Shown here: piece by piece, positions 20,519 to 28,943 of the stretch | Layout of the letters: every line of letters starts with the position of its first letter | Numbering within the stretch: position 1 is the stretch's first letter | Assembly: GCF_008386235.1 (NCBI RefSeq) | Contig: NZ_CP040671.1 | Span: 2,110,001 to 2,174,000, forward strand | Length of the DNA: 64,000 bases | Reading direction: 5' to 3' | Source of the DNA: Thermosynechococcus sp. CL-1 | GTDB taxonomy: Bacteria; Cyanobacteriota; Cyanobacteriia; Thermosynechococcales; Thermosynechococcaceae | Notes under the pieces: model-generated | Told to the model about the DNA's origin: nothing | Databases searched by the model: none | The model's input: only the letters and a program-made list of their open reading frames with translations | Made by a program: the position numbers and the translations under genes

Positions 20519-22128
20519 GAGCGTGGCTCCTCCACAATCAACACGGGTCGAGTTGAGGTCTCAAGAATACTCTGACACACAGACCCCATGAGGACACGCT
20601 TGAGACCCTTTTGACCATGTTTGCCAAGAATGATTTCCGTCACGTTGTACAGGGCAGCGGTATCCAAAATGGCTTCGGTAATCGGGCCAGCGGTCACAAT
20701 GAAACGATAGCGAATGTCTGCGAGGTACTGCTTAATTTGAGCTTCGAGTGTGGCCACTGCCTTGGGATCAGGTACGTCCTGCACATGGAGCACAATCACT
20801 TCCGCATCAGCACGCCGCGCTAATTCCGCCGTCTTTTGGAGAACGTAGGGGGTGACACTCGAAACATCCACCGGTGCTAAGAGGACTACGCGTGGTTGTA
20901 GCAGGACTTTGGTGGGATCCACCTCGCCCTTTTGCAGGAGTTTTGGCGCAAACGTGGGAATTGCCCATGCCCCCAAGGGAGCCGTAATCAGGATCGAGAG
21001 AACCGCGATCGCCAGCATCGTTTCACCCCCCGCCACCCCAGCGGATAGGGGCAAAGCACCGATCGCCGCTTGCACCGTTGCCTTTGCGGAATTCCCCGGC
21101 AGCAAAAAGAGGCGTTCGGAGAGTGTCCAATTACTGCCTAGGGTGGAAAGATACCAACCGATGCCCCGCCCAATCAAGGTACCCACCGCTAAAATCACCA
21201 AACCCACACCGAGGGAACTTTGCAACACCCCCAACTGGACACTGGCACCCAACAGCACAAAGAGAAAAATCTCTGCCACCTGCCACAGCACATCAAAGCC
21301 GCCCCGCAATTGCCGCGCTAGGGGGGCATCCATCTCAATCAAGAAGAAGCCGGCACTCATCACCGCAAGGTAGCCGGAAAACAAGGGCAGGCGATCGGCC
21401 AAGCCCACCGCTCCCAAGGCCACTGCTGCTGCCACGAGGGTTGTTTGCACCCGATTTTGACTCCAGTTTTGCTTGACCAACAAAAAGACCAGCGCCCAGG
21501 CCAAGCCATAGCCCACGATCAAGCCACCACCAATTTCAAGGAGTGCCTGCACACTCACCCCCAAGGCGGGCGGCAAAGCCCCTAGGAATCCTCCCTCATG
21601 CTCAGCCCCCATCAGCAAACTAAACAGCAGCAGTATGACTACATCGGAAATAGCACTGCCCGAGAGAATTGCATCACTAATCCCCTTGTCCACGCCCCAG
21701 CCCAAACTTTTTAGCCGTAGCATGCCCGGCACAATGACAGCCGGGGACTCCGGTGCCACGATCGCCCCCAACAATAGCCCTTGGCGCACATCAAATCCCA
21801 GTAGCAGCATCGCCACCCCAGCCACAACGACCATTTCACACAGTGCGGGTAATACACCGAGGCGTAGCGCCACCGTGCCCTGTTGTGCCAACTTCTGGCG
21901 ATCCAAGCCCAGCCCCGCCTTCATCAAAATCACCATCACCGCCACGGCCCGGAAGGTGGGGGCTGCCGTTAGGACATTGGTTTGCAACAGATTCAAGGCC
22001 GCAGGCCCGAGGACAATCCCCACGAGAATCATACCGATCAAGGCCGGTGCCCGCAGTCGCCGCACCAACTGACCCGCAAAGAATCCCAGCAGGAGAATCA
22101 GGGCAAGGGTTTCTAGAATGGCTGACAT
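20515..22128 (-). CDS. Cation:proton antiporter with C-terminal UspA domain
   Basis: 537 residues: about 12 membrane helices (residues 1-385) of the CPA sodium/hydrogen exchanger fold, with LIGMILVGIVLGP, VAPESPAVIVPGM and FLLPGNSAKATVQAAIGALPL, then a universal stress protein domain (about 400-535) ending with IILGKHGQKGLKRVLMGSVCQSILETSTRPVLIVEE, which has the GxxGxxxxxxGS nucleotide-binding pattern. First gene of the operon with two crcB genes. Antiporters of this kind are known to occur with fluoride channels, so the operon may answer fluoride or acid stress; that is inference. Confidence 0.82.
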   Translation of the reverse strand: MSAILETLALILLLGFFAGQLVRRLRAPALIGMILVGIVLGPAALNLLQTNVLTAAPTFRAVAVMVILMKAGLGLDRQKLAQQGTVALRLGVLPALCEMVVVAGVAMLLLGFDVRQGLLLGAIVAPESPAVIVPGMLRLKSLGWGVDKGISDAILSGSAISDVVILLLFSLLMGAEHEGGFLGALPPALGVSVQALLEIGGGLIVGYGLAWALVFLLVKQNWSQNRVQTTLVAAAVALGAVGLADRLPLFSGYLAVMSAGFFLIEMDAPLARQLRGGFDVLWQVAEIFLFVLLGASVQLGVLQSSLGVGLVILAVGTLIGRGIGWYLSTLGSNWTLSERLFLLPGNSAKATVQAAIGALPLSAGVAGGETMLAIAVLSILITAPLGAWAIPTFAPKLLQKGEVDPTKVLLQPRVVLLAPVDVSSVTPYVLQKTAELARRADAEVIVLHVQDVPDPKAVATLEAQIKQYLADIRYRFIVTAGPITEAILDTAALYNVTEIILGKHGQKGLKRVLMGSVCQSILETSTRPVLIVEEPRS

Positions 22129-22266
22129 CGCTGCAAACTTCGCTGTGACACCGAACCCTACCCTATCGGATGATCAGGTCGATTTCCAATCCTCAGCGTC
22201 CGTAGCGATCGCTGCAAATCCCTTATATGCTCTATAGTGCTTGGTTATTGGCGGAGCATAGGCAAA

Positions 22267-23058
22267 ATGACATATTGCTTGGGAATTCTCACCACGTCGG
22301 GTCTGGTGATGGCGGCAGACTCTCGCACCAATGCGGGGGTGGATTACATTTCCACCTATCAGAAACTCTTTGATTTTTCGGTGCCGGGGGAGCGGGTGAT
22401 TGTCATTTGTACCGCTGGTAACCTTTCAATTACTCAGGAAGTGCTCACGCTCATTCGCCGTGATCTCAAGGGTCAGTTGGAGCACAGTCTCAACTCACTG
22501 CCCAATATGTACGAGGTAGCCCGCTATGTCGGTGGTAAGCTGCGGGAGGTCACCGATAGTCATCGCCCTTGGTTGGCCAAAGATAACATTGACTACCAAT
22601 GCACATTTCTGGTGGGGGGGCAAATTCGTGGCGAGGAACCCTACCTCTACCTGATCTACAGTCAGGGCAACTTTCTGCAAGCGACCCCCGAAACTCCCTT
22701 TCTTCAAATTGGTGAAACAAAATATGGCAAGCCGATTTTAGACCGCACGTTGCGCTTCGATACGCCGGTAGATGCGGCGGCAAAGTATGCACTGCTCTCC
22801 CTTGATTCAACGATGAAATCCAATATCTCCGTCGGCCCCCCCCTTGACCTGATCATGTACCGCACCGATAGCTTTCAGATCTGTCACCGCGCCGAATTTG
22901 TCTTGGGTGATCCTTTTTTGTCGAAGGTGCGGCAGTTCTGGGAGGCCTCCCTGCGGCGGGCTTTTGAGGAAATGCCCGACATTGAATGGAATCGGCGTCA
23001 ACCCTCCCCCACGTCCTCAATGGTGCTACCAACACCGGAAACCCTTGTTGCAGATTAG
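22267..23058 (+). CDS. Anbu-type proteasome-like peptidase
   Basis: 263 residues from the ATG at 22267 (GGAG at 22253-22256). After Met removal the N-terminus is TYCLGI, exposing the Thr nucleophile of Ntn hydrolases, followed by GLVMAADSRTNAGVDYIST, the signature of Anbu (ancestral beta subunit, also called BPH). Anbu forms helical HslV/proteasome-like rings of unclear substrate. In many bacteria it is encoded with an alpha-E protein, a circularly permuted ATP-grasp protein and a transglutaminase. Here only a 2Fe-2S protein gene follows, 12 bp later; an alpha-E gene is about 15 kb away. Confidence 0.87.
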   Translation: MTYCLGILTTSGLVMAADSRTNAGVDYISTYQKLFDFSVPGERVIVICTAGNLSITQEVLTLIRRDLKGQLEHSLNSLPNMYEVARYVGGKLREVTDSHRPWLAKDNIDYQCTFLVGGQIRGEEPYLYLIYSQGNFLQATPETPFLQIGETKYGKPILDRTLRFDTPVDAAAKYALLSLDSTMKSNISVGPPLDLIMYRTDSFQICHRAEFVLGDPFLSKVRQFWEASLRRAFEEMPDIEWNRRQPSPTSSMVLPTPETLVAD

Positions 23059-23070
23059 AAAAAGCCAACT

Positions 23071-23478
23071 ATGACATCTCCTTCGTTAGCGCAGCAAGTA
23101 GCAGCTCTCGGCATTGATCACATTCAGCGGCATCTATTCCTATGTGCTGATCAAACCAAACCCCTGTGCTGTGACAAGGCAGTGGGTTTAGAAGCATGGG
23201 AGTATTTGAAAAAACGCCTCAAGGAATTGGGCTTGGATCAACCGCGCCCAGAGGGCTGTATTTTTCGCACAAAGGCCAATTGCCTACGGGTGTGTCAACA
23301 AGGCCCCATTTTAGTGGTCTATCCCGATGGCGTCTGGTATCACTCGGCAACGCCAGCAGTTATTGAGCGGGTGATTCAGGAGCATGTGCTGAGGGGGCAG
23401 ATTGTCCAAGAGTATCTACTGGCGTCACCACCGCCCGAAAGAGCAGGCGATCGCCCCACCAATAGCCCGCATGGGTAA
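23071..23478 (+). CDS. Thioredoxin-fold [2Fe-2S] ferredoxin-like protein
   Basis: 135 residues. Cysteines are arranged as FLCADQTKPLCC, then GCIFRTKANCLRVCQQGPILVVYPDGVWY, the pattern of thioredoxin-like 2Fe-2S ferredoxins common in cyanobacteria. The role is probably electron transfer or redox sensing. It follows the Anbu gene closely. Its last 119 bases overlap the end of the convergent HTH/GrpE-like gene; the C-terminal 30 residues (ASPPPERAGD and following) are low complexity and may not be part of the fold. Confidence 0.82.
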   Translation: MTSPSLAQQVAALGIDHIQRHLFLCADQTKPLCCDKAVGLEAWEYLKKRLKELGLDQPRPEGCIFRTKANCLRVCQQGPILVVYPDGVWYHSATPAVIERVIQEHVLRGQIVQEYLLASPPPERAGDRPTNSPHG

Positions 23479-23941
23479 TGCGCACCGGTGTCCCTTTCTC
23501 TAAGGACACGCGATCGCTTTGGTGCTGGTGCGGATCAAAGGGAACACAGGCTCCAACCTCACCAATCAACCGAATCCCCCACTGCTCGAGGAGTTGAAAC
23601 ACTGGCTTTACTAGGGGCAAAATCCGCTGGGCGGGGGCGGTGGGGTTTTGGCTAGCAGCATAAGCGGCAGTGGGCCAGAAGCGCAGAAACGGCTCCAGGA
23701 TCTGAAGGGCTTGGTGTTGGAGCGCCGCCTCAGCAGCCGATTCACCATAGAGCCACTGAAACAACTCCAAGGGAGTCACCCCCAGAACTTGGGCAAGGTG
23801 TTCGAGGGTTTCTAGGCGCAGTTGGTGTAGGTCGCCAGACCAAATGGCATTGGCTTGCTGGCGGCTAAATCCTTTACGGCGTAGTTGACTCTTGCGGGTA
23901 ATGCCGGCCATGGCGAGGCGGGCTTGCAGACGCTGGCTCAT
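23360..23941 (-). CDS. HTH protein with GrpE-like C-terminal domain
   Basis: 193 residues. Residues 1-65 look like an XRE-type helix-turn-helix (ITRKSQLRRKGFSRQQANAIWSGDLHQLRLETLEHLAQVLGV, described in part). The C-terminal part reads GEVGACVPFDPHQHQ, then VRITHAGYWWGDRLLFRAVV, which matches the beta-domain of the DnaK exchange factor GrpE (G..FDP..H......V....GY....R..R.A.V). The long GrpE dimer helix is missing. It overlaps the upstream ABC ATPase gene by 4 bp. Function unknown; either a regulator with a borrowed fold or a chaperone-linked transcription factor. Confidence 0.65.
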   Translation of the reverse strand: MSQRLQARLAMAGITRKSQLRRKGFSRQQANAIWSGDLHQLRLETLEHLAQVLGVTPLELFQWLYGESAAEAALQHQALQILEPFLRFWPTAAYAASQNPTAPAQRILPLVKPVFQLLEQWGIRLIGEVGACVPFDPHQHQSDRVSLEKGTPVRITHAGYWWGDRLLFRAVVTPVDTLGQSAPSAHAPESPAQ

Positions 23942-25110
23942 GGTTCTAGGCGCTGCCCAGTTTGCTCATCAAAGAAGTGGAAATGCTGGGGATCAGGGCG
24001 CAAATACAGGCGATCGCCCCGCTGAATCGGCTGTTGTCCCGGCAAGCGCACCCGCAACAATTCTCCTGTTGCAGTGAGGTGAACCGTCAACCCCGTTTCA
24101 TGGCCAAGGGCTTCCACCAGATCTACTTCAACGGGCAGCGTATTCTCTGCATCGGCCGTCGCCAGCACAAAATGCTCAGGACGAATCCCCAACCATGCCT
24201 TGGATACCGAGGGTAAGGGCTGGCTTAGGGACAACTGCCAATGGTGGTACTGAATCTTCCCTTGGTTGAGGGTCACGGCTAAGAAATTCATTGGCGGTGA
24301 GCCAATAAACTCAGCGACAAAGCGATTGGCAGGGCGTTGATACAGGTCGAGGGGGCTGGCAATTTGTTGGATTTGACCTTGGTGCAGCACCACAATGCGA
24401 TCGCCCATCGTCATCGCTTCCGTTTGATCATGGGTCACATAAATGGTTGTGATGCCCAATTGCCGCTGAAGTTGGACAATTTGAGCGCGGGTTTCGGTGC
24501 GCAGCTTGGCATCAAGGTTTGAAAGCGGTTCATCCATCAAAAACACTTGGGGATTGCGGGCCATGGCTCGTCCGAGGGCCACCCGCTGCTTCTGACCACC
24601 CGACAGTTGTTTGGGATAGCGATAGAGCAAGTGACCAATTTGCAACATCGCCGCAATCTGCATCACCCGCTGGTGAATCATGCGTTCGCGGGGAAAAGAG
24701 AGTTGCATCCCCTTGGGGAGCGATCGCGTCCAGCGGGTCAGGGTCGCTTCAATGGGGGCGGGTAACAGGCCATTCATTTGCGAGTTGCGGCGCAAGCCAA
24801 AGGCCAAGTTGTCATAAACCGTGAGATGGGGATAGAGGGCATAGCTTTGAAAAACCATGGCAATGTCCCGCGCTTTGGGGGGTAAACCATTGACCACGCG
24901 ATCGCCCACCCAAATTGTGCCCGTGGTTGGTTCATCCAAACCCGCAATCAGCCGCAGCAGGGTACTTTTGCCACACCCCGAAGGCCCCACCAGCACCAAA
25001 AACTCGCCCGCACCGACCCTCAGATCAATCCCTTGCAGCACCGTGACATCATGCCCGCGCTGGGGGTCGCGATAGACCTTGGTCAGTTGTTCAAGGCGTA
25101 CACCGGTCAC
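23938..25110 (-). CDS. ABC transporter ATP-binding protein, sugar/glycerol-phosphate type
   Basis: 390 residues from a GTG start (25110). Walker A GPSGCGKSTLLRLIAG, signature LSGGQKQRVALGRAMA, Walker B VFLMDEPLSNLDAKLR and the D-loop region are intact. The C-terminal TOBE/MalK-like regulatory domain (about 270-390) includes WLGIRPEHFVLA. This is the UgpC/MsmK/MalK type that energises sugar or glycerol-3-phosphate importers. No permease or binding protein lies nearby, so it probably serves several importers encoded elsewhere. Confidence 0.88.
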   Translation of the reverse strand: MTGVRLEQLTKVYRDPQRGHDVTVLQGIDLRVGAGEFLVLVGPSGCGKSTLLRLIAGLDEPTTGTIWVGDRVVNGLPPKARDIAMVFQSYALYPHLTVYDNLAFGLRRNSQMNGLLPAPIEATLTRWTRSLPKGMQLSFPRERMIHQRVMQIAAMLQIGHLLYRYPKQLSGGQKQRVALGRAMARNPQVFLMDEPLSNLDAKLRTETRAQIVQLQRQLGITTIYVTHDQTEAMTMGDRIVVLHQGQIQQIASPLDLYQRPANRFVAEFIGSPPMNFLAVTLNQGKIQYHHWQLSLSQPLPSVSKAWLGIRPEHFVLATADAENTLPVEVDLVEALGHETGLTVHLTATGELLRVRLPGQQPIQRGDRLYLRPDPQHFHFFDEQTGQRLEP

Positions 25111-25173
25111 GATCGCTATCCTAGAGGGGCTAATTGGCTAGAATCCCACACTGAGGCGAATCTGACAAGACAC

Positions 25174-25434
25174 CTAGGCAAGGTGCAGATTCAGTACCGA
25201 ACGGGGCGCACGGCGGACTCGTGCCCGAATCGTCGGCAGTCCGAGCCGTTGACAGGCTTCGTAGCGATGACACCCCGAAAAGCCATAGTACTGCCCTTCG
25301 ACTTCAAGGACATCAATGGGTTCCTGCTGGCCAATTTCCGCAATGGAGGCCATCAAGGCTGCGACTTTTGCAGGATCCGTTTGCCGCATCAGGGGACGAC
25401 GAATGGCATTGAGGGGCAAATCGATCACTCGCAT
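25174..25434 (-). CDS. srx: Sulfiredoxin
   Basis: 86 residues from the ATG at 25434 (MRVIDLPLNA, the family start); an ATG six codons upstream at 25452 is possible. The ParB-like fold carries the sulfiredoxin motif GFSGCHR with the catalytic Cys55. Sulfiredoxin reduces hyperoxidised (sulfinic) 2-Cys peroxiredoxin using ATP. It is not obviously operonic; the ABC gene begins 63 bp downstream on the same strand. Confidence 0.88.
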   Translation of the reverse strand: MRVIDLPLNAIRRPLMRQTDPAKVAALMASIAEIGQQEPIDVLEVEGQYYGFSGCHRYEACQRLGLPTIRARVRRAPRSVLNLHLA

Positions 25435-25579
25435 TGACTTATCCAAACTCATTATGACTTTATTTTAGCAAGCGATCTGCAATCGGCCACAAAACTCCCT
25501 TGAATAACTTCCTAAGTTTGCAGTAAGACAATAGGGGTCAGCTTTTAGCCGTTGGTTGTGCAGTTTACATGGGTTTTTT

Positions 25580-26914
25580 ATGGGTTTGCAACGTCGTCGC
25601 TTCCTCACCCTTGCCGCCGCCGGTATGGGGGCAGCACTTTTTCCCCAAGGATTACAGCTTCTCTATCAACGGGCAGCCCAAGGTGAACTGCTGACCACAC
25701 GCGGATTTGGCCCCTTGGTGAAGGATCCCAATGGCCTGTTGGATTTGCCGGCAGGCTTTCAGTATCGGGTGTTTTCCAAGCTGGGCGATCGCCTGAGTGA
25801 TGGTGCCCCCGTCCCGACGCTCCATGATGGCATGGCCGCCTTCCCCGGCCCCGATGGCACGACCATCCTTGTGCGCAACCATGAGATGTATCCGGGGCTA
25901 CCCCGTGCCTTTCAGGGGGTGGTGGCTCCCAAGGAGCGGATGTATGACCCCATTGCCCCCGGCGGCACCACTACACTCGTGGTGAGTAAAGATCGGCAAC
26001 TCCTCAAGCATTACGTTTCTTTGGCCGGTACCTCGCGCAATTGTGGTGGCGGCAAAACCCTTTGGGGCAGTTGGATTAGCTGCGAGGAAACCATTTCCAC
26101 GCCCGAACATCCTGCCAACCGCGGTCCGGTGCAAAAACGCCACGGCTACAACTTTGAAGTACCGATCAGTGCCCAAGGCCCCGTGACGCCAGTTCCCCTC
26201 AAGGCAATGGGGCGCTTTCAACATGAGGCGATCGCCATCGACCCGCAAACGCATATCGTCTATCAAACAGAGGATCGCGGCGATAGTCTCTTTTATCGCT
26301 TTATTCCCAAGGAACCCACCAACCTTGCTGCTGGCGGCCAACTCCAAGCCTTGAAAATCAAACGCTACCCGAAAATTAACACCGGTCAGGATTTTCCCCT
26401 ACGCAAACCCTTCGAGGTGGAATGGGTAAATATCACCCAGCCTGACCCTCCCCTAGACACCGTGCGCTATGAGGGCTATGACAAGGGGGCAGCCCAATTT
26501 GTACGCGGTGAAGGCCTCTGCTACCACAATGGCGAGTTTTACTTTACAGCCACCAGTGGTGGTGAAAAGCGGCTAGGCCAAATCTGGCGATACCGCCCCG
26601 GTCGCACCGCAGCAGATGGTGGCACGATTGAGCTGTTTGTCGAGTCCCCCGGCAAAGAGGTTCTTGATTATCCCGATAACTTGACGATGGCCCCTTGGGG
26701 AGATCTCATTTGCTGCGAAGATGGCGACGATGCCATTAATCGCCTCATTGGTATCACCCCCCAAGGAGAGCTATACACCTTTGCGCGCAATGCCCTCAAT
26801 GATCAAGAACTGGCGGGGGTTTGCTTTTCACCCGACGGCCAAACCATGTTTGTCAATCTCTACCATCCGGGGATGACCTTTGCCATTTGGGGGCCGTGGG
26901 ATCGGCGGGGTTAA
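25580..26914 (+). CDS. PhoX-like phosphatase (DUF839), Tat-exported
   Basis: 444 residues from the ATG at 25580. The N-terminus GLQRRRFLTLAAAGMGAAL is a twin-arginine signal, so it is exported folded. The rest matches the DUF839/PhoX beta-propeller family: DGMAAFPGPDGTTILVRNHE, LWGSWISCEET, GRFQHEAIAIDP and DNLTMAPWGDLICCEDG with metal-binding acidic residues. PhoX enzymes are calcium/iron alkaline phosphatases, but many DUF839 proteins are uncharacterised, so the substrate is uncertain. I did not see a Pho box in the short upstream gap. Confidence 0.75.
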   Translation: MGLQRRRFLTLAAAGMGAALFPQGLQLLYQRAAQGELLTTRGFGPLVKDPNGLLDLPAGFQYRVFSKLGDRLSDGAPVPTLHDGMAAFPGPDGTTILVRNHEMYPGLPRAFQGVVAPKERMYDPIAPGGTTTLVVSKDRQLLKHYVSLAGTSRNCGGGKTLWGSWISCEETISTPEHPANRGPVQKRHGYNFEVPISAQGPVTPVPLKAMGRFQHEAIAIDPQTHIVYQTEDRGDSLFYRFIPKEPTNLAAGGQLQALKIKRYPKINTGQDFPLRKPFEVEWVNITQPDPPLDTVRYEGYDKGAAQFVRGEGLCYHNGEFYFTATSGGEKRLGQIWRYRPGRTAADGGTIELFVESPGKEVLDYPDNLTMAPWGDLICCEDGDDAINRLIGITPQGELYTFARNALNDQELAGVCFSPDGQTMFVNLYHPGMTFAIWGPWDRRG

Positions 26915-26924
26915 TGCCCACAGT

Positions 26925-26954
26925 AAAAGGGAGCCAAGAATGACCTGACTCCCT
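26925..26954 (-). terminator. Rho-independent terminator of the DUF4278 gene
   Basis: On the minus strand an 11-bp stem, AGGGAGTCAGG pairing with CTTGGCTCCCT (two G-U pairs), encloses a 5-base loop and is followed by TTTT. It lies about 55 bases past the stop of the DUF4278 gene. On the plus strand the same stem has C-A mismatches, so it is directed against the minus strand. Confidence 0.75.
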
Positions 26955-27007
26955 CGTTATTTTCCTACTGACTCAACTCAACACTTCAACCCAGTGTCAT
27001 TGCTGCC

Positions 27008-27451
27008 TTAGCTCAGCGCCACAGGGGAGCGATCGTAGGTGGCACCAAAGACGGGGTTAATTTTCCCTTGGATTTGGTTCCAGTAGTGGGCTGCCGCCAC
27101 CGGCATGCCGATTGCTTCTGCCATCCGGGCAAGGAGGGTTTGTTCACGGCTTTTAATCATCACATGATGTGCCATCGCCAAGGAGCGAGCCATTTCGTTA
27201 ACCGTTGCCGTCACGGGCACAGAAGCCACATTATCGGCCAAGCGAGCAGCGGGAACACCGGCGGGTTGTTTGCCTTTTTGATACTTGACACCCCGATAGG
27301 TCATGATTTTTAAGGAGTCTTCCGGTGGATTTGTCGGAGCAGCCACACGATAGGTGCTACCGCGATACTTGGCCACGACATCCGTTGCTTGGCTGTTGAT
27401 CGCTGGAGGAACGTAGTTGTATTGAACGCCGCGATAAGTAAGAGTCGTCAT
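27008..27451 (-). CDS. DUF4278 domain protein with three YRG repeats
   Basis: 147 residues. Three short repeats begin LTYRGVQYNY, AKYRGSTYRV and MTYRGVKYQK, the DUF4278 pattern found in small cyanobacterial proteins, often fused to or near stress-related functions. The C-terminal half (about 75-147) is helical with SLAMAHHVMIKSREQTLLARM. Function unknown. It has its own terminator and a long leader (27452 to about 27600) with a hairpin, suggesting a monocistronic, regulated transcript. Confidence 0.75.
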   Translation of the reverse strand: MTTLTYRGVQYNYVPPAINSQATDVVAKYRGSTYRVAAPTNPPEDSLKIMTYRGVKYQKGKQPAGVPAARLADNVASVPVTATVNEMARSLAMAHHVMIKSREQTLLARMAEAIGMPVAAAHYWNQIQGKINPVFGATYDRSPVALS

Positions 27452-27777
27452 AATTTTCGCCCCATTTTTATTACAAGGTGGACTGATTGAGGCGCGTTCC
27501 TTCGGGATCTGTTGCCCTACTTCCGTCCCTCGCGAAGGTACAACGCTGACAATTAAACTCGGTCTGAAAAGCGTTTACTGATGTCCTGCGAGAGATGAAC
27601 GATTTATTTCTGTATCTAATTTAACAATTTCTCGACCTTAAAGCAAGCTGTTCATAGAAATTTACAATACTCGGGTCAACACTTCCTTAGGGGTGTCATG
27701 GGCTAAGACAACAAAAAAGGCCAACCCAGAGGATTGACCCAATTAGATGATTTTTGAACGTTTATCGAGGAGTGGTT
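27452..27777. other. Intergenic stretch: DUF4278 leader and rpmA terminator
   Basis: No gene seen. On the minus strand the DUF4278 side has a hairpin-forming stretch: CCTTC at 27499-27503 pairs with GAAGG at 27534-27538, with GGGA and TCCC pairing inside it. The middle part (27600-27660) is AT-rich and probably contains the promoter. The right end holds the rplU-rpmA terminator. Confidence 0.5.
27713..27739 (-). terminator. Rho-independent terminator of rplU-rpmA
   Basis: On the minus strand GGTCAATCC and GGGTTGGCC form a 9-bp stem (two G-U pairs) with a TCT loop, followed by six T. It lies 39 bases past the rpmA stop. Confidence 0.85.
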
Positions 27778-28041
27778 TTAGCCCTCGGCTAGGGGATAGA
27801 CACTCACGCGCTTGCGATTTTTGCCATAGCGCTCAAAGGTGACCACACCCGCGATCGTTGCAAAAAGAGTATCGTCACTGCCGCGACCGACATTGACGCC
27901 GGGGTGAAACTTTGTCCCCCGCTGCCGTACAAGAATGTGACCGGCCTTAACCACTTCACCGCCAAAGTGCTTGACCCCCAGACGCTGGGCATTGGAGTCA
28001 CGACCGTTGCGGGTACTACCTGTTCCTTTCTTGTGTGCCAT
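27778..28041 (-). CDS. rpmA: 50S ribosomal protein L27
   Basis: 87 residues with the L27 N-terminus [24 protein letters not shown] and the conserved GGQSF-type region appearing as [23 protein letters not shown]. The N-terminal tail reaches the peptidyl transferase centre. It starts one base after the rplU stop, with a strong AGGAGG site, so the two are coupled. Confidence 0.97.
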   Translation of the reverse strand: MAHKKGTGSTRNGRDSNAQRLGVKHFGGEVVKAGHILVRQRGTKFHPGVNVGRGSDDTLFATIAGVVTFERYGKNRKRVSVYPLAEG

Positions 28042-28042
28042 G

Positions 28043-28378
28043 TTAACCTCCTAGGGATTCACCGTTGAGACGAATCTCGTTGATCATGATGCGGGTCAGT
28101 TCTTGGCGATGGCCTTGTTTTTTGCGGGTTTTCTTTTTCGGACGCATTTTATAGACAATCACCTTGGGGCCGCGACGATGCTCCATCACCGTACCAGAGA
28201 CAACCGCACCACTAACGTAGGGTTGACCGACGTGGACTTGGCTATCGGTTTGCACCAGCAACACCCGTTCTAGATCAATTGTGCCCTCTGGCTCGACGGG
28301 GAGCCGCTCCACATCGTAAAAGCGCCCGGCTTCAACGCGCAGTTGCTTGCCACCGGTCTCAATGATTGCGTATGCCAT
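28043..28378 (-). CDS. rplU: 50S ribosomal protein L21
   Basis: 111 residues from the ATG at 28378 ([18 protein letters not shown]), the family start; the open frame continues further upstream but that part overlaps the promoter and leader. [23 protein letters not shown] is the conserved basic C-terminal region that binds 23S rRNA. First gene of the rplU-rpmA operon, with its own promoter at 28463-28492. Confidence 0.96.
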   Translation of the reverse strand: MAYAIIETGGKQLRVEAGRFYDVERLPVEPEGTIDLERVLLVQTDSQVHVGQPYVSGAVVSGTVMEHRRGPKVIVYKMRPKKKTRKKQGHRQELTRIMINEIRLNGESLGG

Positions 28379-28462
28379 AGAAACTAAAAAACTCCTTGCC
28401 GTGCAGGTGAGGGGATGCGTGCCTCTTGCAAAACCTGTTCCGTGCAAACTCAACAATTTTCC

Positions 28463-28492
28463 ATCATAAAATTTATCCCCTGTGGCTGTCAA
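28463..28492 (-). promoter_or_regulatory. Sigma-70-type promoter of rplU-rpmA
   Basis: On the minus strand a perfect -35 TTGACA (28487-28492) is separated by 18 bp from -10 TATGAT (28463-28468). The promoter ends just next to the stop codon of the FHA gene. The roughly 80-base leader can form a hairpin (CAGGT at about 28421-28425 with ACCTG at about 28403-28407 and inner GAGG/CCTC), possibly a ribosomal protein leader. Confidence 0.7.
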
Positions 28493-28496
28493 ACCC

Positions 28497-28901
28497 CTAG
28501 CCAACCCAAGGCAGACTGCCGGTTGAACGTTTGCTCAGTTTGGGGCGCTCATCGAGGGAGATGTCCTTAAACATGTCTGGATAGTAAAAAACAATGAGGG
28601 TGGTACCCACACAAATGACATCTTCATGGTGGAGGAGGGTGCTGTGCTGAATTGGCAGGCCATTGAGGAGCGTGCCATTGCGACTGTGGTAATCACTAAT
28701 GAAATAGAGGGGCTGCCCCTTAAAGAGAAAGGCGTTGATGACGGCATGCACTCGCGAGACGTAGGTATCTTTGAGGAGAATACTGCAATCCAGTTGGCGA
28801 CCAATCGTCCACTGGCGATCGGGACTGAGAATAACTTCCCGTTTCGGCAAACCACGTTCGCGAATGATCAGCCATGCTTTGGGGTAGGTTGGTGCTGACA
28901 T
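28497..28901 (-). CDS. FHA-domain protein
   Basis: 134 residues forming one forkhead-associated domain: [25 protein letters not shown] contains the GR and SxxH phosphothreonine-binding motifs, followed by [14 protein letters not shown] (NGT/NG). FHA domains bind phosphothreonine peptides, so it probably reads Ser/Thr kinase signals. It has no attached effector domain. Partners are not indicated by the neighbours. Confidence 0.88.
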   Translation of the reverse strand: MSAPTYPKAWLIIRERGLPKREVILSPDRQWTIGRQLDCSILLKDTYVSRVHAVINAFLFKGQPLYFISDYHSRNGTLLNGLPIQHSTLLHHEDVICVGTTLIVFYYPDMFKDISLDERPKLSKRSTGSLPWVG

Positions 28902-28943
28902 GGGTGTCTCCCCCCACTCTGGGATGCCCTTAGCCTAGATCGC

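Noticed and set aside
22129..22236. Fluoride riboswitch ahead of the antiporter-crcB operon
   Set aside because: I did not find the conserved pseudoknot sequence pattern by eye; a covariance search could still find a divergent form.
25521..25579. TTG start 8 codons before the PhoX-like ATG
   Set aside because: The twin-arginine signal begins naturally at the ATG at 25580.
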